From assembly GCF_029784155.1 (NCBI RefSeq), contig NC_073693.1, forward strand, positions 166,957,104-167,021,103: 64,000 nt of DNA, in the 5' to 3' direction. A program made the position numbers and the translations under genes. The notes under the pieces are model-generated. The model saw only the letters and a program-made list of their open reading frames with translations, ran no database searches and was not told where the DNA came from. This DNA is from Uranotaenia lowii (Eukaryota; Arthropoda; Insecta; Diptera; Culicidae). The first letter of the stretch is position 1. Each line of letters starts with the position of its first letter. This document shows positions 55,037-64,000 of the stretch, piece by piece.

Positions 55037-57075
55037 TTAACCCTCATCCGTCCTTGAAATTTTTACCCTTTACAGTTTGTGGAGTGTCAATTTGACGCTC
55101 CTGCCTTAAACCAATATATCTCCCTTTTTTTCCCAACCGATTTTGACAAAATTTTAAGTTTTGTAAGTTAACTCTTATATATTTTTCAGACAATATTCAG
55201 CTACAACACTTCGGTTTTCCGTTATTCAAAGTCTAAGAAAAAAATCCGAAAAAACATGCTTCGGAAAAAAGACTGTATATCAGATACGAAATGCTGAAAA
55301 AAAATTCACTTTGTGTTCAAAAAGCTGAAGTTAGAAACTATACATTGCACATTAGGATATATTTTTTTTTGTTTTTTTTTTCAGATTGTGACCACAAAAA
55401 AGGTAAAAAAGTGGTGTAAAACCCGTACTTTTCAATCAATAAACCGTCAAAATTGTTTCAATCACACCAAAAAATTTTGAAAAACAAAGGATTGGAAAGT
55501 TGAAGTTGTTTGGTACATTATTGCATTTTAAGATAGTCAAAAAACGATACAGAATTTTTGACGAATTTTCAAAGGTAGGGTTTTTTCGAACTATTTGTCA
55601 ATTTATAATTTCTCAGATTGTATTGCACTAAAATTCAACTTTGCACTGGATTTTGAGTATATTAACTAAAGATTTCCGCAATAAATTTATGTTCACTAGA
55701 AAGCCAATTTCATACCACGTCTAGTGGTGTAATTACATAAGCGCTGCGATACTAGACTGAGTCGATTTTGGGTCATTTTCGAATTTCTCAAACCCTGGGG
55801 TCTCAAAAGCTTCGTTTTGGTCCAAAACGCATCCACGATTTTTGCAGAATTTTTAAGTAACGTTTACATGTGTAAATTTGGACTTTTAGGTTTGTGTGGG
55901 AAAATTGAATATTTTGTACTGAAAAATCAACATCATTTTTGTTTCTTCTGTGCAACCAAGCCTGCTAATGATTTTTGTGCCAATTTATAAATTCTTTAAA
56001 GGAAATTTTCCGCTGAACAACTTTGTCGAAGACCGTAAATTCTTATCTTATTAGACAAAATAGTTATTAGCTGTTTAACAGGGGCATGTCTTTTGGCATT
56101 GATAAACAATAAATTCAATTGACACCACTGCTTGTGCCCCGCGAAGTATTGCATGAAAGGTAGTCATGCAATACCTCGCAAGGCACACAACAGTGGTGTC
56201 TATTGAATTTATTGTTTATCAATGCCAAAAGACATACCTCTGTTGAACAGCTAATAACTTTTTTGTCTAATAAGATACGAATTTACAGTCTTCGACAAAG
56301 TTGTTAAGCGGAAAATTTTCTTAAGGAATTTTATAAATTGGCACAAAAACCACCAGCTGGCTCGGTTGCACAGAAGAAACAAAAATGATGTTGATTTTTC
56401 AGTACAAAATATTCAATTTTCCCATACAAACCTAAAAGTCCAAATTTACTCATGTAAACGTTATTTAAAAATTCTGCAAAAAATCATAGATGAGTTTTGG
56501 ACCAAAACGAAGCTTTTGAGACCCCAGGGTTTGAGAAATTCGAAAATGACCCCAAATCGACTCAGTCTACTGCGATACTTTACAAAAATATGAAAAAATA
56601 ACGTCAACTTTCCAGATCTCTTTTTTCAAAATTTATCTGGTGTGACTTAAACAACTTTTAAGGTTCATTGATTGAAAAGTACGGATTTTAAATAATTTTC
56701 TTTACATTTTTGTGATCATGAACTTGAAAAAAATAAAAAAAATATATCCTTGTGCGCAACGTATAGCTTTTAACTTCAGCTTTTTTGGACAATATTTATA
56801 TGCAATTTTTTTTAGCATTCCGTAGCTGATCTACAGTTTTTTCCGAGGCATATTTTTTCGATTTTTTTTTTCTTAGACTTTAATAACGGAAAATTGAAGT
56901 GTTGTAGGTGAATAATGTTATTTATTTATTATTATAAAATAAAATAGGTGAATAATGTCTGAATAACATATTTGAGTTAAATTAGAGAAACAAGAGAGAT
57001 ATAGCTGTTTTAAGCAAGGAGTGTCAAATTGACACTCATGGTCTGATTGGGGATTTTTTTCCTGGACTTTCATGG
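55037..57075. mobile_element. Diverged foldback starting TTAACCCT, split by another foldback
   Basis: Starts TTAACCCTCATCCG. The left arm (about 55,060-55,450) and right arm (about 56,640-57,030) are inverted copies around GTGTCAATTTGAC and the region of repeated TTTTTTTC runs. TTAA plus CCCT suggests a piggyBac-type end, but no matching TTAA end was found on the right, so the right border is approximate. Confidence 0.55.
55753..56569. mobile_element. TAGACTGAGTCG foldback element, copy 2 (817 bp)
   Basis: Same ends and same internal order as 8319-9161. Flanked by an exact 9-bp duplication CTGCGATAC (55,744-55,752 and 56,570-56,578). It sits inside the older foldback 55,037-57,075. Confidence 0.9.
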
Positions 57076-57850
57076 TGCGTCCATAAAAAAATATAGATGC
57101 AAAATTAAAGATTTCAAGAATTCATTGATGGTCTCCGAAGAAATTGTTTTGATTGGATGCACCCGAACAAAGTTACAAGCCGCCAAACTTCCAATAGTGT
57201 CATATTTACACTCAAGACACTGAAGTAATTTTTGTATGTAGATATTGAAAGAAACAGAATTAATTTTCACTACCCAGTGCGTTGTGGTGATTTATCAGTG
57301 GTTTTTGAACAGCCTTCAACGGAGAACATTACGGTACTGACTATTTTTACCACTTCTCCGATTGGAAGGTTAAGCTTGATTGGACCCCTTATCTTCGTGG
57401 TCCCAATTTGGGACTCCCAAACATCCTCATTTTATTGAAATTTTAGCCCACCGTTGGATCCTCTAGGTCCCCTCGAAAGATTTCGCAACACGAACTATAT
57501 ATATGGTCGAGTAAATTTTCCTCAATGACCCCCAAAAATTTTGGTCAATGGAGTTCTCCCCAAAAAGGTTATTGCGGTTCAAAGGTCGCAAAATTTTTCT
57601 AACACGCAATGAGTACTTTTTACGCATTGCGATTTATACGAGAATTTTCGACCGAAATACAATATTTGAACCGCAATAACTTTTTTGTTTCAAGTCCAAT
57701 TGCTTTACAGTCTTCGAGTGAAATATTTGTCTCAACTTAGGCTTTAATAAAGTAAGTCATAAAAAACAATCGGCTAGTGAAGAAAAAAGTTATTAATGAA
57801 AAACCAGTATATTTTGTTCCTTCCGAGCATAATACCTAAAAATCCTATTC
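57076..57850. other. Non-coding stretch
   Basis: No gene recognised. Contains inverted words around TTTGAACCGCAATAAC (near 57,570 and 57,670), probably a decayed repeat. Confidence 0.4.
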
Positions 57851-57851
57851 A

Positions 57852-58033
57852 TGTTTGCACAGCAAATTTTTTTTTGCTGGAAACCAGCAATTTTTTGCTG
57901 GTTTTTGTCCCGCTGACTTCCAGCAAAATTTCCAGCAATTTAAATTGCTGGAAAAAAACAGCAAACGTTAATGCTGGTTTCCAGCAATTCAAATTGCTGG
58001 AAAATCAGCAATCCATATTGCTGGAAACCAGCT
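57852..58033. repeat. TTGCTGG/CCAGCAA palindrome array, copy 2
   Basis: About fifteen half-sites in alternating orientation, including TTGCTGGAAACCAGCAA and CCAGCAATTTAAATTGCTGG, which would fold extensively. It ends 3 bp before the gypsy LTR. Related to 35,285-35,490. Confidence 0.82.
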
Positions 58034-58036
58034 ATT

Positions 58037-59065
58037 TGTAAGTATGAACCTACCACTCCCACCGGCGTTTATGGGACTCCCTTTGTTCGGCCTCAGGGCG
58101 GCACGCTTACACAAAACCAAAATCGCAGGGAATGCCACTACATCCACAGAAAAAACCCCAAAAGTTGCACTTCTCAATAATTATATTTTTGCTATTTGCA
58201 CACACCTCCCTTACTCCCACGTTCTTAAGTTTAGGCCAAACCTGGAGGGCAATGCCCTGGTGTTGCTGCTAAGCTGAAGGCTGTTGGCTTCGTTGGGTTG
58301 GTAGTAGGTCAGCCGGGTTGGAAGCTTGTGGACCACGGGCTTGTAGGACGTCTGCTGCTTCAACGGGGAGGTTGTCGATCCGATGGGTTCGGGAATCGGA
58401 ATCGACCAAACACCTTCGTCCGTCTTGTTTCCGAAGCCACGTAGCAGTTCCGGAATTCTTGCCGAAAACCAAGGGGTCCTATGATGGAACAACGGATTCA
58501 TAAGCGGGCATATTCTGGCGATACCCAAAATGGCGGTTCGGCGGCTTCTTGGCTTACCTGGTGTCTGGCTTTTCACACTAACTGATACTGGGTTTTTAGC
58601 TAAGTATAGCGTTTTAGCTTTCCACACGTCTGTGGTTAATACAGAAGTGAGCCAGCACCAGGAAGCCGCCTTTGACCGGCATTGACCCGAGCGGTCAGGT
58701 CGTTGCTCTCTTCGCGCTCGTCTTTGCGTCGGGGCGTCGCTGTCGTTTGGCTTGGTTACCAACAGCCTCGGCTACTACGGTTGACCCTCTGATTGTGGAG
58801 TCGCGCTCGTCTTTGCGTTGGGGCGTCGCTGTCGTTCGGCTTGGTTACCAACAGCTTCGGCTACTACGGTTGGCCCTCTGATTGTGGAGTGCTGAAGCTT
58901 GATGTGTGCGGAGGCTTGTGACTTGTGGCGCTGTCGGCGCATTGAAGGCTTTTTTTGGGGAAAAACTTTGCACATAGTCACAATCACTGCGATATAATGC
59001 TGAAACCTACTGCTACTCGCGACAAATCTCAGAAACCTCGACGGAAGTGTTATCTGACGCTTACA
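58037..59065 (-). repeat. 3' LTR of the Ty3/gypsy element
   Basis: 1029 bp with terminal TGTAAG/CTTACA, directly followed on its inner side by a polypurine tract. Fairly GC-rich compared with its surroundings. Contains an 89-bp tandem duplication at 58,712-58,889. The mate LTR lies outside the window, so the borders rest on the TG/CA ends and the polypurine tract only. Confidence 0.65.
58712..58889. repeat. 89-bp tandem duplication in the gypsy LTR
   Basis: Units 58,712-58,800 and 58,801-58,889 start TCGCGCTCGTCTTTGCGT and differ at about four bases. In an LTR this may be a duplicated regulatory block. Confidence 0.9.
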
Positions 59066-59083
59066 CTCTCCCCCGGACCGGGA
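59066..59083 (-). other. Polypurine tract of the gypsy element
   Basis: Minus strand reads TCCCGGTCCGGGGGAGAG immediately before TGTAAG of the LTR. Confidence 0.6.
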
Positions 59084-61123
59084 AAAAATATTTTCTATGT
59101 AATACCGAAGAATTACAAAGGAAATATTTTTCGCCTTCCTGCGTATTCGCAGCGAACCGAACCAATAACACACGCCATCTGAACCTTGACTTCACAATTT
59201 AAGATTCACTCGGCCAATTTAACAGGTATTTACGGTAACTTTTGAGACATTCACCTACAATACAGAAGTTTAGACACCCAAATTCGACTGAACAACGCAT
59301 GAATCAGGCTTAGTATTGTCATTGAGTATCGGGGTCATAAGGCATCAGCATCGTAATCGACTCCGCTCTGTTTAAAGAAATTCTTTACTGGCCATCAGCG
59401 TTCCTAGAACTCCGGCCTCCAGCGATTAAGTTCCACAAGGGAAGCCTCCGACAGATACCGCCTATTCATTTAGAAAGCTTAAAAAGTTTATATTACAAAT
59501 GCAAACAATAGAGTAAAACGAAATAACAATCAAAGTTTCAAACAGACAAACATTACCTATTAATTATAAATCACAGAATATTTTGGAGCGCATTAACTAT
59601 TTTTCTCGGACTCGTTAAGTAAAAAATGACATCTGAAATCTTTTCCGTGTTTTTAAAATCGGAGTTGTAATCTAGTACTTCAATAATCATCATGATTTCA
59701 TTTGTGTGAGGGTCAAGATTTCGGGATCATTTTTTTGAACTGTCAAAGCTGTGAAAATGATTGATCAAAGAAATATGAGACGTGGAAACATGTGGTTGCT
59801 CGGCATGCTGATCGTGATGGAAGGTAAGTGGTTTAAATTTTTGTGTGCCGGCTTACGAGATCACTCTATACTTATCAGTGGGGATCTACTGATCTTAAAG
59901 TACCGTCGAATAAGTGTGGTGTGATGATTTGTACGCTGTTTAGTTCACAACAAATTTTACCCTTGCCCCATCACGAAATTATAATAATTGTAAGTATTCC
60001 TTTTATTTATTCATTTAAAAATACCATTTTTATGCTTTCAGAGGTGAATACACGGACGACTATGCGAAAAATATTTGATTTTAGCCAAAAAATCAAATTA
60101 GTGTAAACTGACCTACATCACTTTCAACCCTAAGGTCAATGACCTTGAACTTGACCTAGTTTTTTTTTTCTTCATACGCTCGACTTGCATAGGGTTACTA
60201 GTTGTTCAAATCTCGGTCTTCCAAGTTGTTTTAAATTTTAACTCCAAACATAAAACTGATTTGATATTTCTTTAAACTAACTAAACACTGATTCGATTAT
60301 CCTAAATTTAATAATTAAAATTTTCACTATTTATATATATATTTAAAACTTAAAATCTAACTAATTTATATCTAAATGAAAACCTAAAGCTTATCCTAAA
60401 CTTAGCTTAACATTTTAAAATACCTAATTCAAACGACCTAATTTCTTTTTATTTATTTTTTTCAGATTACTTTTCTGTCTGCCACAATGATGTCGCTAGT
60501 TGATGATGATCCTAGCTGGAACATATGTATGTATGATATGGACTTTTATACTCAACCATTTAGAAGGATGGCCGGATACTTATGGGACGCAGTTTTCAAG
60601 AACTGGGCGGGACAAAAATGGATGAAAAAAAAACCGGTAGATTATACAAAACAGAAAACAAGAGAACTCTCAGGTATGTATACGGTTATGTTATTAAGGA
60701 ACTTCGGTGAAATTTCTAAAATTTGCAATTTTAACATTTACAACGTTCACTTGAAACAATTACCGACATTCAACAAGATGAGTATGTTTTTTTTTAAACG
60801 CCCTTGCACTTCCACGAAGGTTGTTTCTAATTTTGATAACGAACACCTTTTCGATCACTATTTTCTTTTGTTATCTTTGGCTTTTCATTAGATCCTTCAC
60901 TGAAGCTTATTTCTATTTTTGTTTTGTTGCCGACTGACTCCGGAACGAAAATTATCCACGAACTGAAGACACATGAAAAATTACGAACAAATAATAAATC
61001 TTAGGTTTATGTTTGCGATTGAGCCTGATTCTTTAAAACATTTGGGCAGCTGTTTTATATTTCCTTTGCACCTGGCGTTTCCTTTTAAGTGGATGCTTTA
61101 CTTGGAACAGGTTAGCAAGTGAT
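59084..61123. other. 2-kb region between gypsy pol and 3' LTR
   Basis: No minus-strand env-like frame is present here. Instead there are plus-strand exon-like pieces (see 60,487-61,004 and an isolated signal-peptide-like start at 59,757-59,823 followed by GTAAGT) separated by AT-rich, intron-like DNA. Confidence 0.5.
60487..61004 (+). CDS. Putative spliced plus-strand ORF antisense to the gypsy element
   Basis: Exon 60487-60673 (donor GTATGT) joins in phase to 60892-61004 (acceptor CTTTTCATTAG), ending TAG, for 99 residues. The first exon is preceded by a strong pyrimidine tract and CAG at about 60,476, so it is probably not the first exon. The product starts MMSLVDDDPSWNICMYDMDF, is rich in aromatic residues (GYLWDAVFKNWAGQKWM), then Lys-rich. 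An AATAAA overlaps the end of the frame. I do not recognise it. It could be an additional antisense gene of the retroelement, a captured gene, or chance frames. Confidence 0.33.
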
Positions 61124-64000
61124 TCACGGTTTAAGGTCAGCGGCTGAAAATATTCCTAGAGATTTTCCATTGACATCCGCGACTTCGTAACAATTTGTGC
61201 CTTTTTTTTCTACAATGATACAGGGAGTGTACTGTGGGCCTATTTTTGCGTTGAAGTTATTTGCTGCTGATGACTGGCGGAAACTTTTTTTGTAAACTTG
61301 CTGGCCTATATTAAAAGGGGTTGGGTATGTTTTATGTCTCAGATTATAACGCTTCGCATTTTCATCGTATGCTTTCTTCAGCTGATCGCGTACATAATCT
61401 CCTACTTTTTTGCTGACACCGCGCCATCTCTCCATTCTAGCTACTTCTGATTCTTCTACATCTTGCTCCAATTTATGGTCAGAGCCTCTCGACACAATTT
61501 CGTTACCGAAAACGATTCGATGAGGAGTAAGTTTTGTCGAGGCATGGAGGGTGTTATTCAATACAAACTCCATCTCTGATATTTTAGTATCCCACAGCTT
61601 TTGGTCATTCTTCACATACGAACGAATCATGCTGTTTATCGTTCGATTTAACCTTTCAGTGGGGTTGGCTTGACTACGGTGTCGAGCATTGGCCCAATGT
61701 TGGATTTCGTATTTATCCAAAAGCGATCGAAATTCGTTTGACAAGAAAGTAGTGGCATTGTCTGTGATAACAAATTGAGGTGTCGCGAATCGCCTAAACC
61801 ACGACTCTTCCAGTATTTTGCACAGACTAACACTGGAGATCTTTTTCACTGGAGTAAGCAGGCAATACTTAGAAAAGAGGTCCATGACAACTAATAAGTG
61901 GGCATTTCCCTGCTTACTCCGTGGCAAGGATTGAATGTAGTCCATGCAAAGTATCTGAAAGGGTCGGGTCGTAATTCTTTGTTTACCCATTTGGGGTGTA
62001 TTTGAGACGGTTGAGTGTTTGTTCATTTTGCAGTTTTTGCAATTGGAGATATACTTTTTAATATCCGCACTCATGCGAGGCCAGTAGTACCGGCGTTTTA
62101 TTTTTTCCACGCACTTATCAAACCCGATGTGTAAGTTTTTATCGTGCTCTTCTTCAAGTACCTGGGTGCGCCTTGAATTTGGAACACAATGCTTCCACTC
62201 AAACCGGTAGTCCATTGTGTCCGCCTTCGAGGATACGAACTTGAGCAACTTCCCTTCAGATATTTTAAAATCAACGTATTTTTCAGGATTAGATTCGACT
62301 GCAGAGAACAATTTTTTGTACCACCCGTCATCGGGCTCTGCATCCAGGGTCTCGATAGATCGGGAGAGTGCATCCGGTACAATATTGTCTTTTCCTTTAC
62401 GATGCCGGATGTCCATATCATACTGCTGTAGTATGATACTCCAGCGGCTCAAACGAGAGGATGACCGCCACTTTGCACGCATGATAAACGTTAGAGAGGC
62501 CGAATCTGTCACTAAAGTGAATTTAGTTCCTTCAATGTACCCTCTAAATTTCTCGATACTGCGAAGGGCAGCCAAACCTTCCTTTTCAGCCGCATGGTAC
62601 CTTAGCTCAGCTCCTTTGAGCTTTTCAGAGAAATATGCAATGACTTTCTCTTCTCCGTCATGCTCCTGTGTTAGGACACCGGCGATCGCATTGTCACTAG
62701 CGTCTGTTTGGACCACGAAGGGCAGCGAAAAGTTTGGGTTTGCCATTACCGGAGCTGCAATTAGCCGCTCCTTAATGGTCTGGAAAGCTAACTCTGCTGT
62801 CGCATTCCATTGCACTCTCTTGGGCTTGTTTTTAAGCAAGTCCGTGAGAGGTGCAACGATGCTGCTAAAATTTTCGATGAACCTGCGGTAGTAATTAACC
62901 ATACCGAGGAATCGTCTTAGCTGTCGTACCGATTTAGGGGCCTGGTATCCGATGATCGCCTGAATGCGATCAGGATTAGGCCTCAATCCATCTTGGGATA
63001 GGACGTATCCAAGGTACGGCAATTCGTGACAACAGAATTTCGATTTCTGCATGTTAATGCAGAGATTAGCTTCCCCCAAACGTTTCGCTAGCTCCTTCAG
63101 TTTGGCCAGGTGGTCTTCAAACGTCAGCGTAGCTACTACAATATCGTCCAAATAGACGAAAATTGCAGGCTCTAACGCTCCGAAACCTAACACCCGATCC
63201 ATACACTTGCTAAGTGTAGCAGGACTCCCTACCAGACCCATAGGACAAGATTTGTATTGAAACAAACCACGTCCCGGTACCGAGAAGGCCGTGAATTTCC
63301 GGGAAGCAGATTCCAACGGAATCTGTAGGAATGCCTGTGATAAATCGATGGTAGTGAGGAATTTAACTGGGCCCAAATGACTGAGTATGCGATCCTGGTG
63401 CGGCAAGGGATACGCATCTCTTTTAGTCCTCTCATTCAGCTTTCTAGCATCTAGGCACAACCGTACTTCGGTACTATCTCGCTTTGCCACCGGAATGATT
63501 GGAAGAGCCCAATCTGATTCCGATGGCTCAATAATATCGTCCCGAAGCAGATTGTCCAGAGCTTTCTGTACCTTCGCATGAATGTGAGGACTCCAGGGAT
63601 AAGGGTTCTTTCTTATTGGTTCCGAGTTTTTATGATCGTCCTTAATTTGAATGACATGTTCAATTACGTTAGTTTTCGTGAATTTTTCTGGTCCCGCCAC
63701 TATAAAGAGTTTCTTCACTTCATCTAATTGCTTCTTCTGCTCGGTGGTCAATTCTTCCTGCTCTAACTCTTCAACCATTTCATCATCTAAAACATCTACC
63801 TGATGATCCTGAATACTAGGAGAAATTCCAAACTTCAGCCAGAAATCGTATCCTAGAACACATCTCCGTTTGAGGTTTGGTGCGAATAAAACGGGTAAAA
63901 TTTTTGTGCAACCATTGAAAGTAATCGGAACTTCAGCACACCCTTCAACTACTAATTTCTCTCCCGAGGCCGTCTGTAAGTTTACCGATGCTGGAAGTAG
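61124..64000 (-). CDS. Ty3/gypsy pol polyprotein, 5' end outside the window
   Basis: The frame is open from the window edge at 64000 to the stop at 61124 (958 codons visible); the first ATG inside it is at 63778. The edge part looks like the C-terminal half of the aspartic protease (a VLGYDFW block near 63,850). Then reverse transcriptase with LCLDARKLNERT, the SQAFLQIP block and catalytic YLDD near 63,150; RNase H with VQTDASDNAIAG; integrase zinc finger (H-x-H, C-x2-C near 62,030) and core with LCMDYIQ, ITDNATTF and the E in NPTERLNR; a C-terminal tail. No frameshift or stop is visible, so pol looks intact. Confidence 0.94.
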   Translation of the reverse strand, partial: LLPASVNLQTASGEKLVVEGCAEVPITFNGCTKILPVLFAPNLKRRCVLGYDFWLKFGISPSIQDHQVDVLDDEMVEELEQEELTTEQKKQLDEVKKLFIVAGPEKFTKTNVIEHVIQIKDDHKNSEPIRKNPYPWSPHIHAKVQKALDNLLRDDIIEPSESDWALPIIPVAKRDSTEVRLCLDARKLNERTKRDAYPLPHQDRILSHLGPVKFLTTIDLSQAFLQIPLESASRKFTAFSVPGRGLFQYKSCPMGLVGSPATLSKCMDRVLGFGALEPAIFVYLDDIVVATLTFEDHLAKLKELAKRLGEANLCINMQKSKFCCHELPYLGYVLSQDGLRPNPDRIQAIIGYQAPKSVRQLRRFLGMVNYYRRFIENFSSIVAPLTDLLKNKPKRVQWNATAELAFQTIKERLIAAPVMANPNFSLPFVVQTDASDNAIAGVLTQEHDGEEKVIAYFSEKLKGAELRYHAAEKEGLAALRSIEKFRGYIEGTKFTLVTDSASLTFIMRAKWRSSSRLSRWSIILQQYDMDIRHRKGKDNIVPDALSRSIETLDAEPDDGWYKKLFSAVESNPEKYVDFKISEGKLLKFVSSKADTMDYRFEWKHCVPNSRRTQVLEEEHDKNLHIGFDKCVEKIKRRYYWPRMSADIKKYISNCKNCKMNKHSTVSNTPQMGKQRITTRPFQILCMDYIQSLPRSKQGNAHLLVVMDLFSKYCLLTPVKKISSVSLCKILEESWFRRFATPQFVITDNATTFLSNEFRSLLDKYEIQHWANARHRSQANPTERLNRTINSMIRSYVKNDQKLWDTKISEMEFVLNNTLHASTKLTPHRIVFGNEIVSRGSDHKLEQDVEESEVARMERWRGVSKKVGDYVRDQLKKAYDENAKRYNLRHKTYPTPFNIGQQVYKKSFRQSSAANNFNAKIGPQYTPCIIVEKKGTNCYEVADVNGKSLGIFSAADLKP

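Noticed and set aside
55318..55450. Possible SINE or tRNA-derived sequence
   Set aside because: No box A/box B pair could be made out; the poly-T runs fit the inverted arm of the foldback at 56.7-56.9 kb.
58211..58762. 183-codon minus-strand ORF in the gypsy LTR as a gag gene
   Set aside because: No zinc knuckle or gag motifs; it lies wholly inside the LTR and ends after the tandem duplication, so it is probably chance in GC-richer DNA.

Overview
The window looks like nuclear DNA of a dipteran insect, most likely a mosquito. Five conserved animal genes are present. Host introns are mostly 50-150 bp with canonical GT/AG ends, the intergenic DNA is AT-rich, and there is a very heavy load of Ty1/copia, BEL/Pao and Ty3/gypsy retrotransposons, LINE fragments and small inverted-repeat DNA elements. 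The exact species cannot be read from the sequence.

Layout. 1-14,976: mostly non-coding, possibly the long first intron of the chloride transporter gene. It holds a copia element with identical LTRs (2369-6779), a foldback element nested in an older one (about 8270-9655) and a hAT-type element with an 8-bp target duplication (10,962-12,047). 14,977-17,865: nine-exon CLC-3/4/5-type 2Cl-/H+ exchanger. 19,338-20,363: RNF113A/Cwc24-type splicing factor. 20,659-29,117: complete BEL/Pao retrotransposon encoding a PHD finger; its 3' LTR carries a 423-bp DNA element. 29,631-31,326: iduronate-2-sulfatase, facing the WW-domain oxidoreductase (WWOX) on the minus strand at 31,669-32,883.

32,884-53,200 is a repeat-dominated gene desert made of foldbacks, palindrome arrays, TA-, TTAA- and 7- to 9-bp-duplicating DNA elements, and LINE remnants. 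One of its elements (about 35,552-36,749) encloses a compact two-exon open reading frame, a possible captured gene. 53,233-54,781: an unrecognised small ORF in divergent, head-to-head arrangement with the tRNA deaminase subunit gene ADAT3. 55,037-58,036: more nested repeats. 58,037-64,000: minus-strand Ty3/gypsy element with 3' LTR, polypurine tract and pol, cut by the window end. A plus-strand, apparently spliced ORF lies between its pol gene and its LTR.

The host genes are unrelated housekeeping functions (endosomal ion exchange, splicing, lysosomal glycosaminoglycan breakdown, oxidoreductase signalling, tRNA wobble editing) and do not form a pathway. The points of most interest are the putative gene-carrying TIR element at 35.5-36.8 kb, the antisense spliced ORF in the gypsy element, the copia copy with identical LTRs but an internal in-frame deletion, and two inverted-repeat families with precise but unusual target duplications (7 bp, and 8/9 bp). 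No prokaryotic-type defence or CRISPR system is present.
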